DNA from: Leptodontidium sp. MPI-SDFR-AT-0119
Taxonomy: Eukaryota > Ascomycota > Leotiomycetes > Helotiales > Leptodontidiaceae
Direction of reading: 5' to 3'
Assembly (NCBI GenBank): GCA_020726505.1
Contig: JAHLEZ010000003.1
Coordinates: 2,790,001-2,854,000 of the forward strand
Length of the DNA stretch: 64,000 nt
Part shown: positions 10,041-20,716 of the stretch, piece after piece
Layout: each line of letters begins with the position of its first letter
Position numbering within the stretch: position 1 is the first letter of the stretch
The notes under the pieces: model-generated
Database searches by the model: none
The model's input: only the letters and a program-made list of their open reading frames with translations
Told to the model about the DNA's origin: nothing
Made by a program: the position numbers and the translations under genes

Positions 10041-11600
10041 ATGTCTCTCTCACAACTATCTCGACTTCTTCCTCTCCCAGAAGCTGATTTACAGCAAGTT
10101 CTAGACTATGCAGCTACGCTCTCCAAACAAGACGCCGCAGACCATTTCAACAACTTACTGGGCGAATCACCACAATCAATCGAATTCATCTCATCCTTCA
10201 ACTCACGGCGGCAGAACCCAAATTCAAAACCACAAGCAGGATCTTCATCCCAACCATCAGAGTCATCGGGTGTGCCAAAACCCACAAAGAAACCACCCAA
10301 GAAGAAAGCTCCCCTCCATACTCTCCCACCCCGCAAAATCGAAAATACATACGCTGCCCAAGGCACAGCATACACCAAGAAGAATGAAGATGACTACATG
10401 CCCAAGAGACCTACGCCTACCAACTCAGGCACCTCAACACCTAACAATGCCTTCTCTCTCGACCCCAAACCCTCCGCTACCCAGGCCACTCACAAAGCCC
10501 CTCCTTCAGCCTCCGGCACTCTAATATCAGACTTCAAATCCAAAAGTACACCCACGACACGCACATCCTCACCCGCCCCTCCATCTTCCAAACCTACAAA
10601 AGTCAACATCACAGGCGGAACATCCATGCACGGCGCCTCGACCGTCCTCACCGAACTCGACGCCGCGATCCGCAGTCTGGAAATAAGCACAAACAGTACC
10701 CTCCTCCTCGACTCGAAGAAACGCGCGTGCAATTGCATAGGTTCGCGTCATCCACTCCTCACAGCCGCGCCAAACTGTCTCAATTGCGGGAAAGTAATCT
10801 GCGTGAAGGAGGGATTGGGGCCATGTACATTCTGTGGCGAACCGCTGCTGAGTGCGATAGAAGTCCAAGGAATGATCAAAGAACTGCGCGAGGAGCGCGG
10901 AAGGGAGAAGATGCTTTTAGACAACTCCTCGCACCGCCGAGCGGAGATATCAAAAAAGCCCACCCCGTTCTCAGCACCACGAGAAATAGCTATGAGTCCC
11001 GCCGAAGCAGCTGCTAAAGAGCATAGAGATAGGTTACTTGGTTTCCAAGCCCAGAACGCCAAACGGACGACTGTTCGAGATGAGGCGGCAGATTTCGAAA
11101 CCCCGATTACGGCTGGTGTTAATATCTGGGCGAGTCCAGCTGAAAGGGCACGTACACTTAAGAAGCAGCAGAAAGTTCTCGCTGAGCAGGAGTGGAATGC
11201 AAGACCAGAATATGAGAAGAGGAGACAGGTTGTTAGTATTGATCTTGTGAAGGGGAAGGTGGTGAAGAAGATGGCTGCGATTGAAAAGCCTGTGTATCAT
11301 CATGTCCAGAGCGAAGATGAGGAAGTTGAGGAGGACTATCCTCTGGCGGAAGTCAGTGGTAATGGGAGCGGCAAGGCGGGAGCGTTCAGTAGAAATCCTC
11401 TACTGAAGGGTCTCATTAAGCCTGTTTATGGGGGTGGTAAAGGGAAAGAGGGTGAGGAGGTTACGAAGAAGCAGACTTGGAGGAGGGTGCAGGATTCATT
11501 GGAGGATAATGAGGAGATTATTCTTGATGGAGGGGCATATGGTGGGCGGGCAGGTGCTGGTGATAGAGCAGAGGTTGATGAGCCTGCGAGGTCTTGGTAG
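10041..11600 (+). CDS. RQT4: TRIP4/Rqt4-type C2HC5 zinc-finger protein
   Basis: A 519-aa single-exon gene starting CCGCCATGTCT. Residues 1-55 form a helical region. A long Pro/Ser/Thr/Lys-rich linker follows, and residues 228-268 hold a Cys-rich finger: ACNCIGSRHPLL, NCLNCGKVIC and GPCTFCGEPLL (C230, C232, H237, C246, C249, C254, C262, C265). This is the zf-C2HC5 fold of activating signal cointegrator 1 (TRIP4) and yeast Rqt4. In yeast, Rqt4 is a subunit of the ribosome quality-control trigger complex that splits collided ribosomes with Slh1. The C-terminal half has Lys/Arg/Glu-rich helices (around 280-400) and an acidic stretch (SEDEEVEEDY). Domain recognition is strong; the exact orthologue role is inferred. 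Confidence 0.87.
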   Translation: MSLSQLSRLLPLPEADLQQVLDYAATLSKQDAADHFNNLLGESPQSIEFISSFNSRRQNPNSKPQAGSSSQPSESSGVPKPTKKPPKKKAPLHTLPPRKIENTYAAQGTAYTKKNEDDYMPKRPTPTNSGTSTPNNAFSLDPKPSATQATHKAPPSASGTLISDFKSKSTPTTRTSSPAPPSSKPTKVNITGGTSMHGASTVLTELDAAIRSLEISTNSTLLLDSKKRACNCIGSRHPLLTAAPNCLNCGKVICVKEGLGPCTFCGEPLLSAIEVQGMIKELREERGREKMLLDNSSHRRAEISKKPTPFSAPREIAMSPAEAAAKEHRDRLLGFQAQNAKRTTVRDEAADFETPITAGVNIWASPAERARTLKKQQKVLAEQEWNARPEYEKRRQVVSIDLVKGKVVKKMAAIEKPVYHHVQSEDEEVEEDYPLAEVSGNGSGKAGAFSRNPLLKGLIKPVYGGGKGKEGEEVTKKQTWRRVQDSLEDNEEIILDGGAYGGRAGAGDRAEVDEPARSW

Positions 11601-12435
11601 GATCGAGCCAATCTAGATAGAAGTATCAGGATACCCTTTGTGTTGGATAACCTCACACCTGTATCTTTCTATTCAGTGCGAACCGTCTGGATATCGACAA
11701 GACTAGATTTATCAAGAGATCCATACATTTTAGCGTCTCGGTCTTCAAACTATTTCCTCAGCTCCTCTCATCAATTCCTCTCCTCAGCAAGCTAGACAAA
11801 ATGCGGACTAAACTCTGTGTACCACCCATCCAAGCACATGTCCTTGTACCTCTTACTCGATCATTACTCGATAGCAACTTCAAAACTGAACTATGACCAA
11901 AGTAGACTTAATTGGGTCAGGGACTCGGCTATTACTCGATCATTACTCCATTATAATGCAACTCTCGTCTAGCGACTGAGATGCTTAGTGTTTACATACC
12001 TGGCACACCAGGATTGGAAAGCTTACAAATTTGCTCTGGACTGCACTTGACTTCTTCCATGTTCTCATTACACTATCGATCTACCAGCATTGTCTTTTGA
12101 GCTAATGTTCAAGACGGCCGATGATGATGACGAGAAGGAAGAGGAGGTCAAAACCGCTGCCTCGCTTCAAGATTACACAGCTAGTAAACAATGCACTGAC
12201 CATTCATTCTCTAATTCTGCTTCTCTCATTTTATGTATGTGTGTTGAAGGCCCAGTTCCTCAATTCGAATGAGAATGCAAATTCAAATACGTACAATTCT
12301 AATGGCCCATCACTTCATGCATTAGTTCATCTTGTTTCTCATCTACACGTCCGCCTCGCCAGTCTCCCGAGCCAGCCCATTTCCTTCCAATCCTACATCC
12401 CCCTCCCTCCCATCCTCCCTTCTCTGTTTCTGCCT
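11601..12435. other. Intergenic between convergent RQT4 and SHB17
   Basis: About 835 bp between stop codons. ATTACTCGAT-like words recur at 11860-11960. No coding feature is supported. Confidence 0.45.
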
Positions 12436-13395
12436 CTAAACAACATCCACCATGAATCCTCCACCAAGCAAAATAGCCGGCTCCTCAAGATTATGATGTT
12501 CATAACTCAACGTTCCCACACCACCCGCTTCAAGCAAGAACGTCGGTCCATCCTGCAACGTCTTACCCGCCCACCGCATAGCGAACGCTCGTAGAATATG
12601 ACCATGAGCGACGAGGAGGACATCACCAGGTGGAGCTTGGGACTTTGGGAGACCGATGACAGGGGAGTGGTATTTCTGGCGGATTTCCTGGATGAGTCGA
12701 TCGAGGCGGTCGGTTACTTGCTCGGGGGATCTTTGGGGGTTCAGAGTTAGTCTTTCTTTACTTCTCTATTTCCCAGACATTTGCAGCTTCTCCAGAAACC
12801 AAAATCCATGAAAGGTTGAGCAGATGTTGTACTTACTCTCCTCCCGGACATCCATCCCTCCAAATATCCCACGGTCCCTTCCCCTCCTTCTTCCTAATCT
12901 CCCTGATCTCCGCACTCGTTATACCCTCATAATCCCCATAATCCCACTCCCGGATATCCTCTGTGATCTGCACATTGGCTTCTGTACGGATGTTCTCATC
13001 CTCGTGCGGTCGTGTCTCTTGCCAGGGGAGCTTGACTCTGCAGCCTAGGTAGAGGAGCTCAAGGGTTTTCTGGGCGCGTTTACGAGGGGAGACGTAGCTA
13101 TTGGCAATTAGTCTTTATCCATCTAACACCCATATTCCAATTCGCGAACTCTTTAAAAAATTCAAGTCACCAGGCACAGATGGTGATGAAGCGGAGGGAA
13201 GGCAAGAGAAACTCACATATGAGCCAAGTTCTTGGGAACAATCAATCGATCATCACCCACCAACGCCCTGCCCGTCGCAATAATCCGCTTCTCGCCATTG
13301 GCTGTCAATGGGATATCAGATGTCCCTGTATGTCTACCGTTGAGAGACCATTCCGTCTCGCCGTGGCGTACGATGAAGACTCGTGGGGTGGTCAT
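12436..13395 (-). CDS. SHB17: Histidine phosphatase, sedoheptulose-1,7-bisphosphatase type (Shb17)
   Basis: Three minus-strand exons, 13217-13395, 12837-13097 and 12436-12730, make 244 aa. The phosphate pocket motif is [18 protein letters not shown]. It is followed by [35 protein letters not shown] and [14 protein letters not shown], then [14 protein letters not shown] with the second catalytic His. Near the C-terminus is [17 protein letters not shown]. The DLREWxYGDYEG, WNIWRDGC and AGGIGVLSY blocks are those of yeast Shb17, which dephosphorylates sedoheptulose-1,7-bisphosphate in riboneogenesis. Introns are 119 nt (GTGAGT) and 106 nt (GTAAGT), and phases are consistent throughout. Another phosphoglycerate-mutase-family role cannot be excluded. 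Confidence 0.88.
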
Positions 13396-14145
13396 GCTGT
13401 GTCTGCGGCCGATTGAAAGTGGTCTGTTGTGTTGATAGCAAGTACCCCGCTACCCCTCTATCCGGGAGTCCCTCGACAGCTGCAGATAGATGCAGATGCA
13501 GAATTCCCGAAGGAAGCGGTAAAACAAATCGGGAAGAGAGAAAGAATTGTCGGGTTTGATCGACGTCGATGTCGGGATCTTCGTCGCACGGTGTCTGGTG
13601 TGTTTTCGCGAAACAAAAGAAGTGAAAATGGTTGTTTGATGATGGCCGCTTGAAACGGGAACTGATGATGGTGAAGCTGCTGCTGCTGGGAAGTGCTGCT
13701 CTGCCCCACCAAGAGGATAACCCTGAGGCTGGGCTAGGCTAGGACTGACTGCTGGATACGACCAAACTTAGGAGGAACTGGAAGCGTTGAATGTTTAGTC
13801 GATGCTGGGGGCTGATTCAGACCTTTTTTCGTTTTTCTCTTTTGTCTCTTTTCTTTCATTAGCTTGTTGTGTACTGTTTGTGTACAGTTGTTGTGTGTGT
13901 GATCAATAAAGTAGGACGGTGATTTCATTCAGCCTCTTTGTACTCACTCGTACTCTATCACCTGTTCTCCCGGACTTTTCTCATGAGCAACGATTTAATC
14001 CAACCTACACGTCAGCTCTCTCATTTATACCTCTACCTCTGCCTCTACCCTGCCTTACTTAACATCAAGTTAAGCTCGACACGAACCGGCCCAACCTCAA
14101 TAGGAAACCAAATAACGCCATAGAGAAAGGCAAAAGAGGAGGAGA
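13396..14145. other. SHB17 upstream region
   Basis: About 750 bp upstream of the SHB17 start. It contains a CTGCTGCTG-rich stretch near 13678. No coding feature is supported. Confidence 0.4.
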
Positions 14146-14469
14146 ATGAATGCAATGACGCTCTCCGATGCTGCACTGCGCTTACTCACATCACCCATCT
14201 CGACACTCACTTCTTCCGGCCCTTCCAGTAACAACAGTCCCAGCCCACTCGAGCGGACGCGGATACCAGAACTTATGCGCAGGACTTCCTGGGCCTCGTC
14301 TTCTTCTTCGTCGTCGTCGGCGGATACAGCGGATACCGAGTTACGCGAGTGGAATTATCGTCGTAGGAGCACGGGAGGGGGACAAGATGAGGTGGAGAGG
14401 AAACGCTGGGAGACGAGGGCGCTGAGGGATAGGATGGCTGAGAGGACATGGAGGGAGTTTTGGGGGTAA
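14146..14469 (+). CDS. Hypothetical small protein (doubtful)
   Basis: An open frame of 107 aa after a purine-rich leader (GGAGAATG). The N-terminal half is Ser/Thr/Pro-rich with an eight-Ser run. The C-terminal half is charged (RTRIPELMRRTSW, then DEVERKRWETRALRDRMAER) and could form one amphipathic helix. This order of disordered Ser-rich head and basic helix resembles small lineage-specific fungal proteins. No family is recognised and there is no signal peptide or membrane segment. It could be a chance frame. Confidence 0.35.
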   Translation: MNAMTLSDAALRLLTSPISTLTSSGPSSNNSPSPLERTRIPELMRRTSWASSSSSSSSADTADTELREWNYRRRSTGGGQDEVERKRWETRALRDRMAERTWREFWG

Positions 14470-16085
14470 TCTACAGGCACAAGACACCTTCAAGAACCCC
14501 ACCACGGCTGGGCTTTGAGCTCGACTACGGAACGGAACTCCATACGGAGACGAATAAAGAAAGAAACTCCTCAGCCATGAACGGCATCGAGAGGACGGAA
14601 AGTTCGTTCTTGACATAGCTGAGATGGAGGAGATGAGATGTCTGCATAACCGCAGGAAAACAGATGGGTAGTCTGAACTGGACTGCTACCATCGCGGTTG
14701 TGGCTGCGACTGGAGTTTGATATGGTTCTGAATTGAAGACGCGGTCTGAGTGAAGGAGGTACGTCACTTTTTTTCCTCCTCCCCCTCTCAACAATCCTTT
14801 AGCTGTCTGCTCGGACCAACACTGACAACTCCCAAGTAGAAAATCGAGAAACAAACAAATGGAAACTTCTCCCCCAAAACTTACTCGGCTGGAAGAAGTG
14901 TGCGGTGAATTGTTAAACGAAGCAATTCGGTCCTGAAAGGCAAAATTCAAAATTGTAGATGAGGGCAAAGGCGGCGGTGACGACGAGGTGTATGCAGTGA
15001 CAGGAGAGGGGAATAAATGATGCTGAACTTGTTCTGGATGCAAGAGACACAGCAGTTCGAAGTGATGGTGAAGGATGAACTGGCATTGAAGGGCACGGAG
15101 GGGCAAGAGTTTCATTTCGAGGGAAGGATGAGGAGAGATTGCTGGAAGTACGGAGTACTAAGGATTAGTTGCTGGCCAAGACAGGGCCAAAGGAGGCAAA
15201 CCAAAGCCTCTCAGGTCTACTTCAGCATTCTTTCACCTCTCATCAGTTTTCAGAAGAAGCAACTTTGTTCCGACCAGAGGATCTGTCCTCCGAAGCCAAA
15301 ACATAAACCCTCGGCTATTCGTCTGATCAAAACAAACTTGCAAAGTAATTATATTTAACTGAGATCTGGATGTCTTTAACTTATCTCGATGCTAACTGAT
15401 CGATCAAAGCTTTTCAAGGCTTCCGGACTCATTATAACGAGATCCTTTATCACGAGTATCGACTTTAGTTCTTCGATTGTGTGTCGTTGATGGGTTGACA
15501 TTGTGACTCGAGCTGATGATGGGCGAGTGGATTGTGGTTTCAATCATATCGACCAGTCGAAGCTTCATACGGAACGCATCCTCAGATAATACGTAATAGG
15601 CCTTACAGAGGCATAGTGGTGATGTAAATTAGCTCCAACTACAGTACTCAACATCGCAAAATGTCACACAGCTGTTATCTTTACCCCAGATTTCCTTGGC
15701 ATTGCTTTGTCCCTTGTATTCGCAACCACAACAGTACAAAAACTCTACAAAAGTTGCACCGTTATATTCCACCTAACTTAGGGAGTATAGGGATACTTCT
15801 TTTATTCGATATGCACTTCTATTGAAGAAGCTGTGTTGTGTTGAAGTTGGGTGTTCTGGGGACCCCCTGTCGACTAGGGGTAAAAGATAACTGTTGTCCC
15901 CGGGAAGGCTACCGCAAAGTACGTGCCTTAGTCATCAGCATCAGACGGTGAACTGCACTGCATCTAGCTAGGACCATCCGACCATGACCTAGCTCTACCT
16001 TGTGCTCTGCTCTCCTCATGTATGGTCTTGACCTTCCTTGACTTTTACATACATACCACCACCCTAGGTGAGCGGTCTCGTTATC
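14470..16085. other. Intergenic, upstream of CTR9
   Basis: About 1.6 kb with no convincing gene. A 196-codon frame on the minus strand (14525-15115) gives a low-complexity translation without domains and is not called. The last few hundred bases should carry the CTR9 promoter. Confidence 0.5.
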
Positions 16086-19000
16086 ATGTCGCCTACTCGG
16101 CCCAATGCCCAAATGGATGGTGCAATCAAGGGTCGCGCGAACGGCATTCTTCTATCCCAACGCTTCTCTGATGTCCCTTCAATACTCGACATTCCGGTTC
16201 ACCTCGAGCCAAAAGACGAAGACGAGGCCGATGCGGATGCTGTCGAAATCTACCTCGAGAACCTCTCTGATCCGAACGAGCTGTGCTCCCTGCTTGAGAT
16301 AGAGCACGCCGCCGCAAGATACTGGATGACGGTTGCTCTTGCATATGCAAAGCAGCGCAAGATGGACTATGCAATCGAAACACTCATCCGCGGGAGAAAT
16401 GCACTACAAGAAAACAACTCGGTGGGTGCGCTGAGCATTGTGAGCTGTTTATGCTGGATGTACCTCTGGAAAAGCCGAAGTCCACCTCGTCTTGCGCCTG
16501 AAGGTGAACCTGTGTCGGAGGCGAAGACCAAGGAATACTATCTACAACTGGCTGTCTCGGCTCTCAATGATGCTTCCCGGATCAATGTCTCCTTTCCACC
16601 CTTGTTTCTTGCCCGCGGCGTTTTATACTTGTTGAAGGCGTCCCTGCAAGCACCTTCGAAAGCGACGGGAGCCAGTGGGGCACCTATCGACTCAGAGAAA
16701 GCCGACCTTCTGCACGCGGCACTCAAGTCATTCGAAGACGCCAATCGAGCTTCTCGGGGGAAGAACATGTTAGCCCTGATGGGAAAGTCGAGGGTGCTCT
16801 TCTCGTTAGAGAAGTATCCCGAAGCTTTAGCAGGATACCAAGAGGTTCTCGCAAAGATGCCTGACTTTGTTGACCCAGATCCTAGAGTTGGCATTGGCTA
16901 TTGTCTCTGGAAACTAGGGTTCAAAGAGGACGCCAAAGTGGCTTGGGAAAGAAGTCTCGAAATCAACCCCAAATCCAAAATTGCCACTATCTTAATCGGC
17001 CTTTATTACCTAGACGCCTCCAGCAGTATTCCAACACAGAGCCCCGAATTCAGCCTCCTCTATAAGAAAGCTATAACAGAGTACATACAGAAGTCTTTCA
17101 AACTAGATTCGATCTTCCCACTTACTTGCGTAACATTTGCCAGCTACTTCTTATCGAAGAAATCTTTCTCGGATGTCGATACTTTATCTAACAAAGCAAT
17201 TCAATACACAGATCTCAGTGTTATTGCAAGTGATGGCTGGTACTTACTTGGACGGAAAGAGCATTACACAGGCAATCGCGGTCGAGCAAGCGATTGCTAC
17301 CGCCGCGCAGATGATGCTCGCGGGGGGAGTAACAGTGGTTATCTTCCTGCGAAGTTCGGCGCAGCCCAATTACTTATCCTTCAGAATAATACCGGGGAAG
17401 CCAAATTGCGCTTAGAGAAGATGGTCCAGCATTCTCGAAACTACGAAGCCAGCACCCTGTTGGGTACATTGTTCGCCGAGGAAGCTTTCGGAGTTCAGTG
17501 CGCTGCTCCGGAAGAGGATAAAATTGCACGGAGAGCAGTTCGACTTCTGGAAAGCGTACGAGCCACATGGAAGGATCCTAAGAGCACCCATTTGCCCGAC
17601 ACCACGGTGTTGTTGAATCTAGCCCGTCTTTACGAGGCAGAATATCCACACAAGGCCCTCCAGTGCCTTCTGCAGGCGGAACAATTGGAAATCGACCGAA
17701 TCGTCGAATCAGAGGATCACATCGACGTGAGAGAAAGTTCAGAAACCCAAATGGCCCTTCGTCAATTTTCCCCACCGCAGTTGACAAACAACATTGGATG
17801 CTTCTACTTCCAAACAAATGATTATGAGGCTGCTGGCGAGATGTTTGAGGCAGCCCTGCATGCTTGCATGAGACTTGGAGAGAAGGTTGACGATGCCGGT
17901 ACCGACACCGATGTAGATGCACTTATCACCACGATCAGCTTCAACCTGGGCCGAGCTTACGAGGCAAGAGGTCTCACGGACAAGGCTGTTGAGGTGTACG
18001 AGCTGCTCTTGAAGCGACACGATGGCTACACCGATGCCCTGACTCGACTTGCATACATCGAACTGTGCCGATCTCCCGGGGACAGAGGACCTAATTCTGT
18101 TGCAAAGCTGTACGAAGGGAACTCCACAGATCTCGAACTTCGTGCTTTATACGGCTGGCACCTGGGAAAAGCGTCTTCGAGGCGCAAACCAAAAAATGTT
18201 GCCGAAGATCCTGAGCTGCGCCATTACAAACACACCTTGCAAAATCACGACAAGCACGACCGATACGCTCTAGTCGGCATGGGCTCAATTTACTTGCAGT
18301 CTGCTCGGGAAATGCGACGGGGAACAGATCAAGAGAAACAGAAGAGAAGTGCTGTGTATAGCAAGGCTGTTGAATTCTTCGAAAAGGTGCTTCAATTGGA
18401 TCCCCAAAACGCTTATGCTGCACAAGGCATTGCTATTGCGCTTATTGAGGATAAGAAAGATCTTCAGAATGCATTACTCATCCTCCATAAGGTCCGAGAT
18501 ACTATTCAAGATGCTTATGTTTACGTCAATCTTGGCCACATATACAGCGAGATGAAGCAGTACTCTCGAGCTATCGAGAGCTACACAATAGCGTTATCGA
18601 AAGAGAAGAACGAGTCGAACAGTCCTACTGTACTAGCCTGTCTCGGTCGCGTATGGCTGAACAAGGGAAAGGCTGATCGTGATTTGAATGCTTTTCAAAT
18701 GGCACTTGAATGCTCACAGAAGGTTTATTTGCGTCTTGTTTTGGGAACCAACGGACTAACATATCTGAACAGGCTTTGAACGCCGCCCCAGAACAAGTCT
18801 ATCTTAAGTTCAATGTTGCGTTCGTCCAGATTCAGCTCGCCACCTCCATATACTCTCTGAACGAGACGCAGCGGTCGTTACAACAAGTCCAAGAAGCCGC
18901 AAAGGGTCTTGAGTTGGCAATTGCAGCATTAGACGAAATCGCTGCTCATCCACAATGCCCGTACCCCAAGGATGATGTCGATCAGCGTGCCAATATGGCT

Positions 19001-19669
19001 CGTAACACTCTTCGAAAGAAACTTCAGAGAGCTATTGATGGCCAAAAGGAGTACGAAGAAAAGAACAAAGAGCGGCTCCGAGCTGCCATGGAAAGCCGTC
19101 AAGCTGAATTGAGACGCCGAGAAGAAGAGCGACAGGAAGTGTTAGAGAAAGAACGTGAGAGACTAGCAAGGATCCGGCAAGATAGGGAGGAGACCGCAAT
19201 TCGTGACAGGGAGCTTGCTGAGCAGCGTGCCGTAGTAGCCGCTGAGATGACAATGGATAGCGATACTGGCACACAATCCAAAAGCAAGCGCAAAGCACAC
19301 AAGACGAACGGTCAAGGGAGACCAAAAAACGGATCCGGGAAGAAGGGCAATGCAGACAGCGAACCCGAGGAAGATGAGCCAGTGCCGAAGAAACGACGGC
19401 TTGCGAAAAAAGAATCGACTAAATACAAATCGGTTGAAATTGTTGTTGACAGCGACGATGATAGTGTCCTGCAACAGACCGAGATAGGATTGGAGACGAA
19501 AAATAGACCACGTTCAGATAGAGATAGTGTTGATGAGCATGATTCGGACGTTGGAGGTGGAAGCGACGTCCCAGTTGATGATGAAGAAACCGAAACTGAT
19601 AGCAGATATCGACCTCAGAAACAGTCGAGGCGCACTCGCATCGTCGATGAGAGTGATGAAGACGAATGA
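16086..19669 (+). CDS. CTR9: Paf1 complex TPR subunit Ctr9
   Basis: Two exons, 16086-18722 and 18773-19669, joined ECSQK|ALNAAPEQ over a 50-nt intron ending CTGAACAG; 1177 aa. The first ATG is at 16086. Tandem TPRs run over roughly residues 120-880, for example the unit beginning VARYWMTVALAYAK-like near the N-terminus and YVNLGHIYSEMKQYSRAIES near 810. After about residue 930 there is a long Glu/Arg coiled-coil (RQAELRRREEERQEVLEKER), followed by acidic and Lys-rich patches (PVPKKRRLAKKE, a likely NLS) and an acidic end. This order of TPR solenoid, coiled-coil and charged tail is that of Ctr9. The protein scaffolds the Paf1 complex on elongating RNA polymerase II and supports H2B ubiquitination and H3 methylation. 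Confidence 0.93.
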
Positions 19670-20716
19670 AGGGACAAGAAATGGGAGAGCGCAAGGATGG
19701 TGATCATAATGGGTTGTTCCTCAGGCAAGCCTCATCTTAAAAGGAACTCCTGAGACGATGCTTGCGGTCGTAATATGCACAAGTGTGTGTTTTTAGCGAA
19801 GTTCTAGCACCAAAAGCCGTGTATAACATTGGGATTGAGACAGGTAATTCTTCAAACTGTGATTTGTAGTTACACCAAGGGGCCAGAATGTCCGTCCTCT
19901 CAATCTACCAACTCAATGCATCGGACGTCGTTTATTTCGTTCGATCAAAACAACCTAGAGGTAGTTGGATGTACGGAAGGGGGTTTGCAGTGGGTCTCGT
20001 ACACCCCAAGTATTCTGCCTTAATACTTGAGGATGTTTATGGAGAAAATTCTAGAATTTCAGACTGTTGATTGGAAAGATAACCTTACTACCTTGCAAGG
20101 GTGTACGAGACCCACTGCAAACCCCCTTCCGTACACTCATTCGGTGCTGTCACGATAACTGAATGGTGGACCAATCCAGGCAGGCAGGCTGGGCCGTTAC
20201 GCTTTCCCCGTTCAGGACGTTGTCAAGCATTGCAAGCCCCCCTGACCCCTATCGTTCCCGCCGCGCATACGCCACAACCTTCAACTATTGATTTCTATTT
20301 TCTTCATTGATGCACCACGGAACTCACCCAGATATAAAATGGATTTGACAGATGGTACTAATGAAGGGACAGTGATTAATTCACTGGAAAGGGCTCAAGT
20401 AAAGTTCGCTTCTTGTGGTCGTGAAATCAACGTCCTCGGCTTGGGATAGCTTCATGCATTCGAGACCCAAATCTAGATCTCCAAGACCCCCTGCCAAGCA
20501 AGTATCCCCCTTTTGGGATTCAGTGGCCAAGCAACCCTGGAAGCCGCAAGCGCCCCATTAATTTGACTTCGCCAGACTCAGATCTCCCGTGTCTTTCTTA
20601 TCTCACTTCTTTCCATTCAGTTGCTCTCTAAATCCTCAATTTTTGCGTCTTATATTCAGTATTCCACTCGTTCTTGTTTCAATGTATTGCTAGCACACTT
20701 TCATTTAAACCCCCAC
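19670..20716. other. Intergenic region containing an inverted-repeat element
   Basis: About 1 kb between CTR9 and the acyltransferase gene. The 166-bp element at 19970-20135 is listed separately. The stretch just before 20717 is CT-rich and probably promoter. No coding frame is supported. Confidence 0.5.
19970..20135. mobile_element. Small element with 37-bp perfect terminal inverted repeats (MITE-like)
   Basis: Bases 19970-20006 and 20099-20135 are perfect reverse complements over 37 positions; the left arm begins TGTACGGAAGGGGGTTTGCA. The spacer is 92 bp, and its left side holds a smaller palindrome CAAGTATT..AATACTTG. No coding capacity. Each arm contains TA three bases from its outer edge, so a Tc1/mariner-like insertion at TA would fit, with the element proper starting CGGAAGGG. 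Since the TA falls inside the palindrome this is not proof. A transcript would fold into a long hairpin. No second copy was noticed in this window. Confidence 0.55.

Noticed and set aside
14525..15115. 196-codon minus-strand frame
   Set aside because: No family features, odd composition (CT-rich DNA read through), no support for initiation or splicing.
16068..16085. GTG start six codons upstream for CTR9
   Set aside because: Nuclear genes start at ATG; the first in-frame ATG is 16086.
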